NCBI RefSeq assembly: GCF_035222375.1 | Contig: NC_085890.1 | Location: 1,364,001-1,428,000, forward strand | Origin: Podospora pseudocomata | Lineage: Eukaryota > Ascomycota > Sordariomycetes > Sordariales > Podosporaceae | Direction of reading: 5' to 3' | DNA length: 64,000 nucleotides | Part shown: piece by piece, positions 26,151 through 37,900 of the stretch | Layout of the letters: each line of letters starts with the position of its first letter | Position numbering within the stretch: position 1 is the first letter of the stretch | Made by a program: the position numbers and the translations under genes | Notes under the pieces: model-generated | The model's input: the letters and a program-made list of their open reading frames with translations, nothing else | What the model was told of the DNA's origin: nothing | The model's database searches: none

Positions 26151-28340
26151 CTATTTATCCTTCTTAATCCCAAAAATATTCCTCTTCTTCTTCTTCTTCT
26201 CCTTATCCTCCCCCATTCCCACCGAAGCCCCTGTAGCAGTACTACTCGTCCTCTCATGGCCCCCACCTCCCCCCGACGGCCCCCCTGGGCCACTACTCAA
26301 CGTCATCTGCCCCAACGCCTTCGTCGGCGGCCTAGGACCCCCAGGGGGCATCTGCCCCCCCATTCCCATCCCTGGCGCCCCACCCCCGGGTTGCGGCGGC
26401 CTCACCTGCTGCTGCGGTGGCGGCGCCGGCCGTTCAAACAAATGCGCGGGCGCCTTCTTGGGGGGCTCATCCATCGGCAGCTTCAACCTCCTCCTATCCG
26501 ACTTCAGATGCCGCAAATCTTCGACGAATTTATTCGGCGTCTGCATGTGCGACGTAACCAAGTAAACATCCCGATTGTGTTTTTCGGATACTTCATAGCA
26601 GGCTCTAGCTTCGGAATACGTCGCTCCACCCGCGACAAAAACAATGATGCGCTGTCGGTTTTCAACTTGGCGGCGGTTGGCAGAAGCCCACCTCGGGGCG
26701 GCAGAGCGGAGGGAGCCCTGGGTTTGAAACGCGTCATCCGCCTGTCCGCCTGCTTGGGGTGGGATGACATAAGGGAAGGAAGTCTGATCCAAGGTTCCAG
26801 AGCAGAGGTCTTCAAGCATGTGTTTAACCGCTGGTTCGAATCTCGAGAGGGCATATTCCTCGCTCTGGACAGCGGTTTTCGTATTAGGAGGGAAGAGAGG
26901 GGTGTTGGGTTGACGTGGGGAGACCTCTTTGAGTTGAGCTTTCAGGGGGCGAGCACCGAGTAATTCGAGGTTTTCTATCGCTGCCTTGTCGGTACTTTCT
27001 CTAGATCGTTGCAACGATGCATGCCATAACAACCGAAGAAGATCCTGGTCGATCATCCCGTCGCGGTAGAGGGCGTACAGCGCCACGAGCCGGAGACGGT
27101 CGGTGGGGGCAACGTCTTGGTCGTCTAGCAGACGAACAACTTGGTCGAGGATATTTTTGGGCTTCTTGAGGTCTTCGTCGAGGCCGGTGGCGAGGGTTTG
27201 TTCCACTGAGGCCACCTCGGAGAGCTTGAACTTTTGGAAGATGTTCATGGCTTCTTGCGCCATGGTAAGATGTAGACTATAGGCTTGCTTCATCTCTTGG
27301 AACTGAGGGAGGCCGGCCAACATATCTCGAATGTCATTGAGGCTGGTCTCGTTTTCGTTCTTTCCAGCGAAGTTGGGGTTTTTCGCGATGAAACTCTTGA
27401 AGTCTCCCATCAGCTTCGCGATTGTATCCGCCATGTGCTTGTGCCTGTTGTCCACCCATAACTTGTCTTTCTCGGTTATCTCCACATCCTTCTCTTCGGC
27501 CTGGGGTAGCCCTTCGTTGATCACCATATGATAGGTAACTGTTCCGTTTGGTTGCTCCCTGAGCGGTAGTACATCGTGGATGAATGATTGGTAGGAGAAC
27601 TCGTGAAGTAACGGCGCCATCAGATCCATAGACCTGTCCGTGATTAGCAACACTGACTGAGGCCGGGTAGTTTGTGGCGGAAAGTTCTGGTCCACTTTTT
27701 GTAGCCGCTCGATCTCGTTTTGGAGGAAGCGAGCCAGGTGAAAGGAAAGAACTCCAGCTTCATGGGTCGCGGTCTGCGGCGCATAGTAGCGTATCCTCGG
27801 TGCTTCTCCAAGTGTGTGGCAGACAGAAGCTATCTTTTGCGCCAACGTCGTCAAGTGCCGTGCTACTAGATCATTGCAACTGGGATTATATAGCACTTGA
27901 AAGCTGGACGGGTCTTGGAAGGTAACCAAGTGTGATTCTCGGGGGTAGAAGTCGACGAAGAGGTTTTGAGGGGGAGCTGCTATTTGCCTCCGGGCAGCAT
28001 CAACACGCCGTGCTAGGGCATCGGGTAGAATCCCGGTCCATATCAAAAATGCACTTCGGTAGCGGCGGCGTTCGAAATCGGCCATGAGGCAATCGACGGC
28101 AAATGGTGTAGGCGATATCACGTAAATTGCGTCCATGGTTGGATTGGGCTCCCGGCGCTCCTCGATCCTCTCGATGTTCGCGATATTATGGTTGAGAATG
28201 TCATCTTCGTTGACGGTGGTGTCGAGAATCGCCTGTGTCGTCTCATCGAGCACCAAAACCTTCCAATCTCCTCGGGTGGTATTACGAATGATGTCGATGA
28301 TGGACTTTTGGTGCTCCTTGATTATCGAGACTCCCTCCAT
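26151..28340 (-). CDS. SEC1: Sec1 (Sec1/Munc18 family) exocytic SNARE regulator
   Basis: SM protein that binds assembled plasma-membrane SNARE complexes and promotes vesicle fusion at hyphal tips and septa. It is a single uninterrupted 729-codon frame, unusual here because most neighbours have introns. Family signals: N-terminal domain 1 with WKVLVLDETTQAILD; NPTMDAIYVISPTPFAVDCLMADF; VLLITDRSMDLMAPLLHEFSYQ (domain 3 entry); the C-terminal domain 2 motif RIIVFVAGGATYSEARACYEV. After about residue 640 comes a Pro/Gly/Met-rich tail, then a basic end with five lysines (DKEKKKKKRNIFGIKKDK). Tail extensions of this sort are common in fungal Sec1. Very confident. Confidence 0.96.
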   Translation of the reverse strand: MEGVSIIKEHQKSIIDIIRNTTRGDWKVLVLDETTQAILDTTVNEDDILNHNIANIERIEERREPNPTMDAIYVISPTPFAVDCLMADFERRRYRSAFLIWTGILPDALARRVDAARRQIAAPPQNLFVDFYPRESHLVTFQDPSSFQVLYNPSCNDLVARHLTTLAQKIASVCHTLGEAPRIRYYAPQTATHEAGVLSFHLARFLQNEIERLQKVDQNFPPQTTRPQSVLLITDRSMDLMAPLLHEFSYQSFIHDVLPLREQPNGTVTYHMVINEGLPQAEEKDVEITEKDKLWVDNRHKHMADTIAKLMGDFKSFIAKNPNFAGKNENETSLNDIRDMLAGLPQFQEMKQAYSLHLTMAQEAMNIFQKFKLSEVASVEQTLATGLDEDLKKPKNILDQVVRLLDDQDVAPTDRLRLVALYALYRDGMIDQDLLRLLWHASLQRSRESTDKAAIENLELLGARPLKAQLKEVSPRQPNTPLFPPNTKTAVQSEEYALSRFEPAVKHMLEDLCSGTLDQTSFPYVIPPQAGGQADDAFQTQGSLRSAAPRWASANRRQVENRQRIIVFVAGGATYSEARACYEVSEKHNRDVYLVTSHMQTPNKFVEDLRHLKSDRRRLKLPMDEPPKKAPAHLFERPAPPPQQQVRPPQPGGGAPGMGMGGQMPPGGPRPPTKALGQMTLSSGPGGPSGGGGGHERTSSTATGASVGMGEDKEKKKKKRNIFGIKKDK

Positions 28341-29987
28341 TGCGGGTGCGATCAGGCCGGACCCTGGTTCAGGTTCTCGGCACTCGGCAAGGTGTCTAGG
28401 ATCTGGGGTGTCTCGAAGAATGTACGGAAGGGTTGCCGGTCAGGAATTCAATTCGCAATCAAGCAGCGCCAGACAGGAGCAGAGGCAGGATTTCTGAGGT
28501 TGCGATCAAGCCGAAACTCGAAACACGGAGCGCAAGTTGGGCCTACTGCAAGACGTCCCCACTACAACTGCCAGCAACAGGATCGCGGCGCGTGCCACCC
28601 GCCGAGCCTCCTGCAGCCCAGAACCCTAACCCTTTCAAGCTAGGCATTGAGGTATTGGGGTCCATGTTATCGATAAGCCCCCGCATTCTTCAGTGGACCT
28701 TTAACCACAGCCAAGGAAAGGTTTGGCAATGATCTCATTCCTAGACTCCATTTCAGTTTCTTCGAGCTTTGTTGAAAACCAGCCTCCTCAACAGTTTGAG
28801 GCGAATAGATATACGAGAGTGCTGCCTAGATTTTGTATTACCATATCAAAAGCATTCAACATGACCCAGAGACCTGGTTACCGGACGGCTGAGGTTCCAT
28901 TCTTCAAGCACGGTGCACCGGGTGCTGTTTTGATGGGTGCTGGGCACTGGCCTTGCTGCACCACTACGGCGCGGGAACCTTGGCTCCGATCGAGTTCCAT
29001 AGCCCAGCCCCCCCGCAGTCGATTGCCGTAGGGTGCCGTGAGTCTGCCAATTGGTCTCCCCCGATTAATGATCACAGATATTCCGACAGTTTGGAACCGA
29101 CATTATGAGCCGCAATGCGGGCTTTGCGTAACGGCATGGGAAAGGGGTGTTTTGGTGATAACCTCGGGAGCAATAACATCGTGAGATGGCCTGGTGAAGC
29201 ATCAACCCGCCTCCCCCATCGACGACGGCGTTTCGACGCCGATCACCAGGCCGGCCCAATGTTTGACCGAGCTACAGAAACCGTACATGAGCCCTCCGGT
29301 CTGCGGGGAAGCCGGAAATACATGAAAGACTCCCAGGATCATCTTCCCTCCATGATCCCATCGAGCCACCAGACCGCTTCACAAGCACAGCCCACCTTTG
29401 CCCACGTTGCGTACCTTGACCTTGCTCTCAGGAGAGACGAAAGCGGCCGCTATCCCTCGTCTGGTTGCCACTACTTCTTCATTATTGCATGTCACACATG
29501 GCTGGTGATACGACTGCATCACTGGCTTGGCCTTGACAATGCCCCTCCAATCGACAAGGCTTCTCGCTTGCCATTTCCTGCATGCTTCTCTTATCAGAAT
29601 GTAAGTTGTCGGTGAACCCCACCAGAAACTAGGATCTTAGCTCTTCGATCCCCTGTTTGCTCATATTAGACGCATACATGGGACATGACCTACATGACAG
29701 AACTGTGAATGTCATGGGGAGGAGCGCAATAATTCCACCATGCAAGAATTCATGAGTGAATATGCGAATGAGGATGCTAGACCCGCTTGCCCACTAGCAA
29801 TGGGAGCAACAGGATGAGGATGGGATGGTCTCTTAAGGGCGGGGTGCTCCCCACGGCTTGACTAGAAAATACAATCGTACTCTTGTCCTGTGTCCTTCTT
29901 TCGCGACCCCAACGTAGTCTTGACACTTGTTGCTGCCCTCGACCTCTTGCGTTCACTTACGGGACACAACCGTCCCAATCGCCCATC
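28341..29987. promoter_or_regulatory. Divergent promoter SEC1 / permease
   Basis: 1.65 kb without a supported gene. It holds a palindromic GATA pair TTATCGATAAG at 28667-28677, a GATAA at 29157-29161, an inverted GATAAG at 29590-29595, and a telomere-like AACCCTAACCCT at 28622-28633. GATA sites would suit nitrogen (AreA/NIT-2) control of the permease, but GATA hexamers are common by chance. Confidence 0.5.
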
Positions 29988-31769
29988 ATGAGTCACTCTC
30001 AGGACTCCGACCTCGAGAGACAGGAGCCTCACACCTTCAAGAGCGCCCTGACATCCATCCTCACCGTCAAGGATGGCGAGGTCTACGAGACTCATCCTGA
30101 CAAGAATCCCAAGTGGTACCAGAAGCTGCTTGACATCGGCGTCGAAGAGAATGGCATCAAGCCAGTACCGCTTGAGCAGCGGACGTGTACGCAGTACAAC
30201 AACTTGTTCACGGTCTTCTTCACCTGTCTTCTCTGTCTACTTCCGTGGGTCCATTTTCCCGTATTCCTGTCAGTATGGACCTCACTAACCCGATGGATCT
30301 GGCCCCAGTATCCCAACCGGCATGCTCGCCACGTTGGGCATGGGCATAAACTTGAGGGACGCCTCTCTCGTCATCGTTTTCTTTGCCATGTTGACTTGCA
30401 TTCCGCCTGCCTTTATGGTGATTGGTGGCATGGAGACTGGGCTAAGGCAGTTAATTCAAGCGAGATATTCCTTTGGGTACGTAATGCTCACTCTTCCTCC
30501 CTATTTATCATTTTTCCTCTGTCTATCTGGTCGAAATACTAACCAGCCTAGCCGCTACCTCGTCACCATTCCCCTACTCCTCAACGCTGCCACTCTGACT
30601 GGCTTTTCCTTGCTCTCAGCCGTGGTGGGCGGCCAAACCCTCGCCTCTCTCAACCCAGATCAGCTTTCGGTCAACATCGGTATTATCATCACCTGTCTTG
30701 TCTCCTTTGCTGTCTCCCTCTTTGGCTTCAAGGCAGTCCACTTCTGGGAAAGATGGACCTGGATCCCCAACCTCATCGCCATTGCCATTGCCTTGGGCTG
30801 TGGCGGCAAGTATCTTCACCTGCAGACAAACAACCCACCGGCAACCGCTTCTCAGGTCATGACGTTGGGTGCTCTGATCGCGGGGTATTTCATTACATTT
30901 GGAGGCACGGTGTCAGATTACAGCATCTACCACAAACCAAACGTTGTGTCTCGGTAAGCCTCCCCCTTTTCTTCTCTATCCAGACAACGTCAAAACACTG
31001 CCCGTTTTGTGTTCTCCTAAAGCATCCCACACCGAGTTTCTAACCACCCTTGTCCCCGCCGAATTCCAGATTCCGCGTCTTCGCCTACACCTACTTCGGC
31101 CTCCTCCTCCCGTCGGTCCCCCTTCTCATCCTCGGCGCCGCGATAGGAGGCTGCACCCCCAACATACCCTCCTGGTCCGCCGCCTACGCCACCACAGGAA
31201 TAGGAGGCATCTTGTACCAAATGCTCGTCCCCGGCCTCGGCAACTTTGGGAAATTCATCCTCGTCCTTTTGGCCCTCTCCGTCATAGGAAACATTGCCAT
31301 CTCGATGTACTCCATCAGCGTCAACCTCCAGCAGCTCCTGCCGTTTTTCGCACAAGTTCATCGGTTTTTCTTTATTTTTGTGGCCATGGGACTGTTGATT
31401 CCGTTTGCGATCAAGGCGGCTGAGGCGTGGGAGGAAAGTTTGACGAACTTCCTCGCGGTGATTGGGTATTGGGCTGGGTGTTTTGATGCGGTTGTCATAA
31501 CAGAATTGGTGGTGTTTAGAAAGGGGGATTATAGCAGTCATGATCACAAGATCTGGAATGTTGGACGGAAATTACCGCCGGGGGTGGCGGCGCTGGGAGC
31601 GAGTTTGTTGAGTTTGGGATTGGTGGTTCCGGGAATGGCGGCGCCGTGGTATACGGGCCCGTTGGCGAAGGTTACGGGGGATATTGGGTTTGAGAGCGCT
31701 TTTGTCGTGACGGGGTTGGGGTATTTGGTTTTGAGGTGGGTTGAGATCAAGGTGGTGGGACATGTTTGA
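29988..31769 (+). CDS. NCS1-family purine/cytosine permease (Fcy2/Fcy21-like)
   Basis: Plasma-membrane proton symporter for cytosine/purines or related nucleobases. Four exons: 29988-30244, 30309-30476, 30552-30953 and 31070-31769, giving 508 aa, the usual length. The N-terminal cytosolic part ends in EENGIKPVPLEQRT, a family signature. Transmembrane segments follow: IPTGMLATLGMGINLRDAS, ARYSFG, TIPLLLNAATLTGFSLLSAVVGG, then RFRVFAYTYFGLLLPSVPLL and PNIPSW. Splicing restores LPIPTGM and RYSFGRYLVTIP, as in relatives. The substrate (cytosine, adenine, hypoxanthine, or a vitamin B6-type compound) cannot be told from sequence alone. Convergent with RIB7, 65 bp from its stop. Confidence 0.92.
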
Positions 31770-31834
31770 TTTGTTTAAATGGCATACTTGGCATGTATAT
31801 GCCTAAACAGACAGTTAACCTAGTATTAGCTGGC

Positions 31835-32617
31835 TCAACTGCGCAAAATCCTCCCGCAAAGCACCACGTCTTCGCCGTAAGGTTGCCAGGATACATCCCA
31901 CAGCTTCAGTTGTGACGTCTGTCCTTGTTGTCGTGAGGGTGAGACTACCACCCCGCCTTTGCCGAGCCAAGTTGGGGCGATGGTGATGATTACTGAGTCG
32001 ACGAGGCGGTTCTCTGGGTCGATGAGGAGAGAGTTGATCACCTCCCCTCCTCCCTCTACCATGACACTTCTCACTCCTTGCTCCCCCAAAACACTTAACA
32101 CATCCCCCCATTTAAACCTCCCGTCCTCCCCCGTTTCCAAAAACAAAAACTTGCCCCCTACACGTTCCAGCAACTCTCCCCGTTCCTTAGTCTCCCCTCC
32201 CCTCTTAGTCACCACCCAAGGGCCCTTCCCCTTAAACTCAGCCGCTAGACGGATTACCTGGCTGTCCTCGGTGAAGTCCCAGCGCCCTTTTGGGTCGAGG
32301 ATGATAGGGCGGGGTTGTTGGTCGAGAGAGGTGATGCTTCCTAGCCGGGAGTTGAGGGCTGGGTTGTCGACGAGTGCGGTGGTGCACCCGACGAGGATGG
32401 CGTTGTGGCGGGTGCGAAGGTAGTGCGTCATTGATTTGGAGTAAGGGCCGGAAAGGGTTGTGCGGACGCCTGGGGCGAGGGAGAGGGACGCATCGAGGGA
32501 GGTGGCGTAGGTGAGGGTTAGGTGTGGTTTTGAGCTTGGAGAGGGACAGGTAAGGGGGAGGTAGGGTTCTAGGGGTGGAATGGAGGTGGGGGGGAAGGAG
32601 AGGGTTTCGCGGGACAT
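31835..32617 (-). CDS. RIB7: RIB7, 2,5-diamino-6-ribosylamino-4(3H)-pyrimidinone 5'-phosphate reductase
   Basis: Second step of fungal riboflavin synthesis: NADPH-dependent reduction of the ribosyl group after GTP cyclohydrolase II. One exon, 260 aa, RibD C-terminal (DHFR-like) fold. Visible motifs: LTLTYATSLDASLSL near the N-terminus, GPYSKSMTHYLRTRHNAILVG, DNPALNSRL, PRPIILDPKGRW and VMVEGGGEVINSLL (NADPH site). Start MSRETLSFPP at 32617 gives the usual length; the frame is open 41 codons further up to an ATG at 32740, but that extension has no family resemblance. The last residues lie 65 bp from the permease stop. Confidence 0.93.
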   Translation of the reverse strand: MSRETLSFPPTSIPPLEPYLPLTCPSPSSKPHLTLTYATSLDASLSLAPGVRTTLSGPYSKSMTHYLRTRHNAILVGCTTALVDNPALNSRLGSITSLDQQPRPIILDPKGRWDFTEDSQVIRLAAEFKGKGPWVVTKRGGETKERGELLERVGGKFLFLETGEDGRFKWGDVLSVLGEQGVRSVMVEGGGEVINSLLIDPENRLVDSVIITIAPTWLGKGGVVVSPSRQQGQTSQLKLWDVSWQPYGEDVVLCGRILRS

Positions 32618-33913
32618 TTTTATATTGGGGGTATGATGTGTAGATGCAAGTGGTGGTGTATAAGCGGGGCAGGTATATGTGAGTTCAATATGAGACCAAA
32701 AGGCCTCAAGTTGCTGGCTGTGGTGATTCACCCCTGCCAAGAAATAAGGGGTAAGACAATCGGTCAGAAAAAAAGCCGGTGGTATAACCTTGACCAGGGA
32801 TCAGAGCCAACGGAGGTGAAGCGGTCTCGATCGGCCGGTGCAAATACCGGCGATGACTGCAAAGGCGGGTTGCTGATGCGACGATTGCCATACAAAGAGC
32901 AATCATGATCAGTTGTCAATCAAGAGGCCGCCGATGACAGCAGTCACTGGCAGCTGGCAGTGTAGCTTGTGCAGAAGTAAGGAGCAATCAATGTGGGGTT
33001 CATAACTTGCATTAAATGCCACGAGGTTGCAGCGATGGCTTGTGGATAACTCCTCATCAAACACTCCACTCTATCCTTCTCGAAGGCAAGGCTTACTCGC
33101 TGACACGAACGCCATAGACGCTCTCATATGATAGACGCTGGTTTCACTCACGCTCAAAACTTGATGTAGCTACATGGATAAGAGATGGTTGACGACGCTT
33201 CGTGGCGCAGCCGCCGGAGATATCGCGCAACCACCAAGTTCTAGAATGCAGAGTGTCAATCTTCCAAAATGTAGTGGCACATGATAGGGGACCTGAATGA
33301 GACACCCAAGGTTTGACCGGAGCAGAACATCAGGCTCTGAGAGCAACCCTCCCGAGGCTCCCGTGATTTGCCATTGAATCCCGTTCTTTGTCCGTGGTTG
33401 ACACATTTGTCGAGCTCTCCCTTGGTTCCCCTCTTCTCTTCGTCTGGTCTTTTGCTCTCCACCACCTGGAATTGAATTACTGCAAAAAGAAACACGGATC
33501 GTCCGAGTATCTCTCAAGTATCATCTGTACGCGTTAGCTTGAGGCTTGAGGCCAGCTGCGCACCCGACCTGTGTCCTATAACTCAGCGCACTCTTGCCCC
33601 GCACCCCGGAAGCGGACTTGCGCCTCGTCACCCGCGACCGTTCCATCCAAATTTCAGATTTCGACCCGAGCGAACAACAAAGTTTCCCACCCTGGTCATC
33701 GCCACGCAAGGACAAACCTTGATAAACCGAACCACCCCCATCTTCTTTACCTCGCTTAATTTGGGTATCGCAAACTCCTTCCCCGAACTCCCCTATTTTA
33801 TTCACCACAACAAGCAAACCAAACTCCAGTCGCCTCTCCGATTTCGCATCGTCGTCGTCGCTGTCGCAGATCGCCTAATCATCGTCGTCCATCAATCAAA
33901 TCCGTCAATCACC
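32618..33913. promoter_or_regulatory. Divergent spacer RIB7 / CYSTM gene
   Basis: 1.3 kb without a supported gene. The last 250 bp before the CYSTM start are CT-rich, with several in-frame upstream codons but a clean ATG context (AATCACCATGTCGC). No RFN-type riboswitch is expected or seen at RIB7. Confidence 0.6.
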
Positions 33914-34300
33914 ATGTCGCAAAAGCACGATCAGCCTCCCGCCTACGGCGCTCCTCCCCCCGGCGCTCCCCAGCAGGCTTACTACCCACCCCAGGGCGGC
34001 CCTCCTCCTCAGGGTCCCTATGATCAGCAACAGCCTTACTACCAGCAGGGCCCTCAGATGGGCTATGGCCAACAGCCACCTCCCGGCGCGTATTACCAGC
34101 AGCAGGGCCCGTATCCTCCTCAGGGACAGTACTACCCACAGCAGCAACAAGAGAAGAAGGGACCTGTGAGTGAACCCGACTGATATCCGCGCGTCGCGCA
34201 GATGCAGAATGCCGATATTGACTGACTTGGATGGTAGGGTTTCTTCGAGGCGTGCTTGGCCGGTATGGCGTGTTGCTGCTGCTTGGACATCCTGTTCTAA
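33914..34300 (+). CDS. Small CYSTM-domain protein with Pro/Gln/Tyr-rich head
   Basis: Exons 33914-34165 and 34238-34300 give 104 aa. The head repeats short PPQG, QQPYYQQ and GQQPPPGAYY units like other XYPPX proteins. The second exon codes GFFEACLAGMACCCCLDILF, the cysteine-rich transmembrane CYSTM motif. Family members are tail-anchored membrane proteins linked to stress and metal tolerance in yeasts and plants. The intron (34166-34237, GTGAGT donor, TAG acceptor) separates head from membrane motif. Unspliced, the protein would end after five further residues with no membrane part. Confident in family, not in exact role. Confidence 0.88.
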
Positions 34301-34863
34301 ACGAACACGACCAATAAATACAACAACAATAAAACAGCGACAGAAGACAAAAAAGCAGGAGATGGAAATTCTGTCAGCACGATGGAGGAAGGTGATCCTT
34401 TATGTATGCCGCGCAGCGTGGGGGAGGGGAGCTCCGGTGCGATTTTCCCGATCCTTGCACGCGGACCACCACCTGCAAGACACCATGCAGACCGGTGAAT
34501 TCGACAAACGGCGCAGCAGGCCAGGCATACGGTACTTCTTCTGAGAGCTTGCGGCGGCGAAACAGGGAGGATAGCGGTTTTACATATCTCTACCAGGAAG
34601 CAATGAACACATGGGGCGTACCGGGGGGGTTGCATTTCTCTAGGTTGTGATACGGGAGCACAACGCACAACAACATAACATGATGCGCACTGAGGGGGTT
34701 TTCTAGGATGTTACTATGTGGAATATGTTGGCTATTCTGGAACTGGGGATTATTTGTGTACTTATCATTTGTGTAATGATTCGCTAAGGTGGCTTAGTTT
34801 TTTTAGTCAAGGCATGAGGTTAGAAGTAATATAGTGTCAGTTTCTGAGATCAAAATACCAACA
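34301..34863. other. 3' region of CYSTM gene up to tRNA
   Basis: 563 bp: CYSTM 3' UTR then AT-richer sequence. No gene recognised. Confidence 0.6.
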
Positions 34864-34962
34864 GGCCGTGTAGCGCAATGGTAGCGCGTTACTTTCCGGT
34901 TTCAACTTCACTGTTAAATCTCCAGCTGGTAAAGGTTCTGGGTTCGAGTCCCAGCATGGTCG
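34864..34962 (+). tRNA. tRNA-Arg(CCG) with 27-nt intron
   Basis: Cloverleaf built by eye. Acceptor GGCCGTG pairs with CATGGTC (two G-T pairs), discriminator G at 34962. D stem GCGC/GCGC closes AATGGTA. Anticodon stem TTACT (34889-34893) pairs with GGTAA (34928-34932). Loop TT-CCG-G, anticodon 34896-34898. T arm CTGGG-TTCGAGT-CCCAG. The intron is 34900-34926, at the standard place after position 37. The ends (GGCCG...TGGTCG) match eukaryotic Arg tRNAs. A T-rich stretch follows for Pol III stop. It decodes CGG. Confidence 0.92.
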
Positions 34963-37900
34963 GTTTCTTTTGCTTATGATGGATTAAGCACCCCCCCTTT
35001 TAGCTCTGCCTGCTAATGGACACATACCTACAATGACCAATCAGACTCAGACAATATGATGAGAAACACTATCTTGAGGACTTACTGTCTTTTTAGTCTT
35101 GTATAAGATGCAGGATTTCACTATTCAATCTTTTCGATATCTTTGCTTTTGTAAGGTAATATCATCAGTTCAATAACATGCTTCAAATCCACTGTCTGGG
35201 TCTGAACTCAACAAGTTTTGCTTTCTCCTTATCATCATCATCTGCATCTTTATACCCAGTGTGCAACTCGAAATGCCCTACAAAATTGGCCTCCAAAATG
35301 AAACAGCTAGAAAAACAACAAAATGTTTCATTTGCTGAGAGCATGAATTCTTTTAACGTGACTGAAGTGTCTTGATAAGAATTCGGGTGCTTTTGATATT
35401 AAGAAACATGTCAATATTATTTACGGTAGGTACTGAGGCTTTTATGAGGTGTGGCAAGTTGGTGTGGATCAGAAGCAGCTTACCTTCCAGGTAGACTATG
35501 GTCTATATGAGATTGCTCTGGTTTTCACAAAAGTGTGTGATATGCAAGATAGCTATGAGAAAGAGCGGGGACCAAACCACATCGTCGGGACCTGATGGAG
35601 TCTTGCTTGGCTATTCTGTTTCTGAGAATTCTAACGCTATTTGTCTACAGACGTTGACGGCAGGTAGAATGGAGCCATGGGCAGTGGGGATATTGGGATT
35701 TTTGACAGCGTACCCTATCCTAGCTTGAAACAAACAACTATATTTTCCTCCTCAATTTGTGACCCAACGCTGACCACCTTGTGAAAAGAACTTACCGTGA
35801 AGACTTGGCAACGTATGGATCCATGGAATGTATAACGAGCGATATCTCCGAAGACATCCATATACTGATTCGTGCACTCGTGATAGCATCTACCGTCAAC
35901 CCATTCTTCTTGGCACCCTCCCCCAATCATCCAAAAGCTGCGTCTTATAAAAGGTCTGAAAACTGTTTTTAAAAGCCTTTCAATTAGGCAATAAGATAGG
36001 TCAAACTACTCTCTGTGTTAATTATGTTGTGGTGAGGGTAAGTAGGTACCTAGGTGAGGGCGAGTATTGTTATGGCTCTATTGATTTACGGTACATGGTA
36101 CAGTTTGGCACGGATGTAGTGGCTTACCTTCTGGAAGTAACACAATGAAGGAACCGTACTCGCACCAAACCAAATATATGTTGCCGTGAGGATGGTTGCC
36201 GAAGCCTCAGCAAGGTGGGATGATCATTCGATTTGACTGAGATAAGGACGCGTACCACCGACTCGGAAAAAGCATAAGCAACCCAGATCTAAACGTGCAT
36301 TCGTGTTGCTTAATATAGGGCAAACTAACGGGGTTGGAATGCTGGAATGTTTCACGTGTGGTGGGCAGGCACGTGGATTTTGCATGGCGTTGTGTGATCG
36401 TCATACGATGATTTCAACTTCATCTCTCATACTAAAGGGGCAATATACCGCTGTTTTCTCCCCCTCAAGATGCTTCCACGTAGCATTGTAGCGAAGGATT
36501 CTGCAAATCTTGCTGTTAACACAGTGGGAACTCGCCTCGCTGTGAATTTTCCTCTTCCCCCGACGGACGGAACTAAACGGATACATACATTCAGCAACTG
36601 AGCATCACGGCTACCCACCGAGAGCACCCTCTGCTATGGCCTTATATATCCGAGTGAATGCTTGAAGCCTCTCACTGTCAATGTTTGTATGTATCTTGTC
36701 CTTTCCTTGTCGTTCATCTTCCCTGTCCCCTGTCCAAGACGGCTAGGTCTCCGCATTGCCGGGTGGAGTCCTTCGGTTACATTCTGTGAGGGGACCAGGG
36801 CACCTGAAGCTTAAAACGACGTCACTCCTCAATAACCTCGTCGCTACGCAAGCGTCTATATTCAAGCTGGATATCATGCTTTTGTGTGACCTTCTGTTGA
36901 GGCCGGTAGGTCGAATAACATGAAGGCAAACAGTGGCGCCGGAAGTTAAACCGACTAACCGCTAATCGAAGGCACATATGATCGAGACGCATCTTTACAC
37001 TTCAAAATTATGGTAGCTCAATGGATACCTGCTTGAGGCGGAATATACTATTGCACCTGCGTTGTTTTTACCACACAGTCCTTAGCTAATGACATGCCCA
37101 GGTCCTTCCCAGACAATATGACTTCTTCGTGTCGGCTGTGTGGGTGTTGACATCAAGCACTCAGTCCGCAGGACATATATCGGATTTATGCATTCGTCCG
37201 TTTCATATCATCGAGGGAAAGTGGGATACTGTGTGTATAATTCTCAATAATTTGCATATTTCGCCCACACCGACGTGTCAGCTCACTTTTCAAGATTATT
37301 GCTATCGGCCGGTATGTCTCAGGTATTCTGTTTTCACATCTCAGGGGAAGGGTTTAAATAGCGGGGGTTCCAGTCCTATGCTCGACTTGGTAATCATTCG
37401 ATTTTCTTGCCGTTGTCCATCAGCCCTTTCGCGGCCTCTTAAACCCCCCCCACTTTTTTGTTTTTACTGCTCTGTTTTTCCTAGTCGGTGGCTGCAAGTG
37501 GGAACCGAGGTCTCGGTGTGAAACTGTCGTGTGGTAGTGCAAGTGCTGCATGGTAGTTGGTGAATGTCGAGTACGAATCGGCTGGTTGCTCGGCATTCCA
37601 AATTACCAGAATCAGAGGAGCAGCGATTCGGTTGAATCCTAGCCCTCTAAAACCTTTCGGGGCTTCCAACGGCACCATTATCATGTCGGGCAAGTCATCG
37701 GATATCGTGGAAGAACGACTGGGCTTATTTTAGGTGAAGGGAAGAAGGGCCACCTAAGAGCGCAGAGCCTCCCACCCAATCGAGACAAGTCACTGCCTGA
37801 CGATTGCGCGCAGAACCGAAGAACCGGCTCCTGAAAGCCTTGCCAAGCAATGAATCACATCAAATACACACCCACCTCACCCCCTGATCCCACACCCAGA

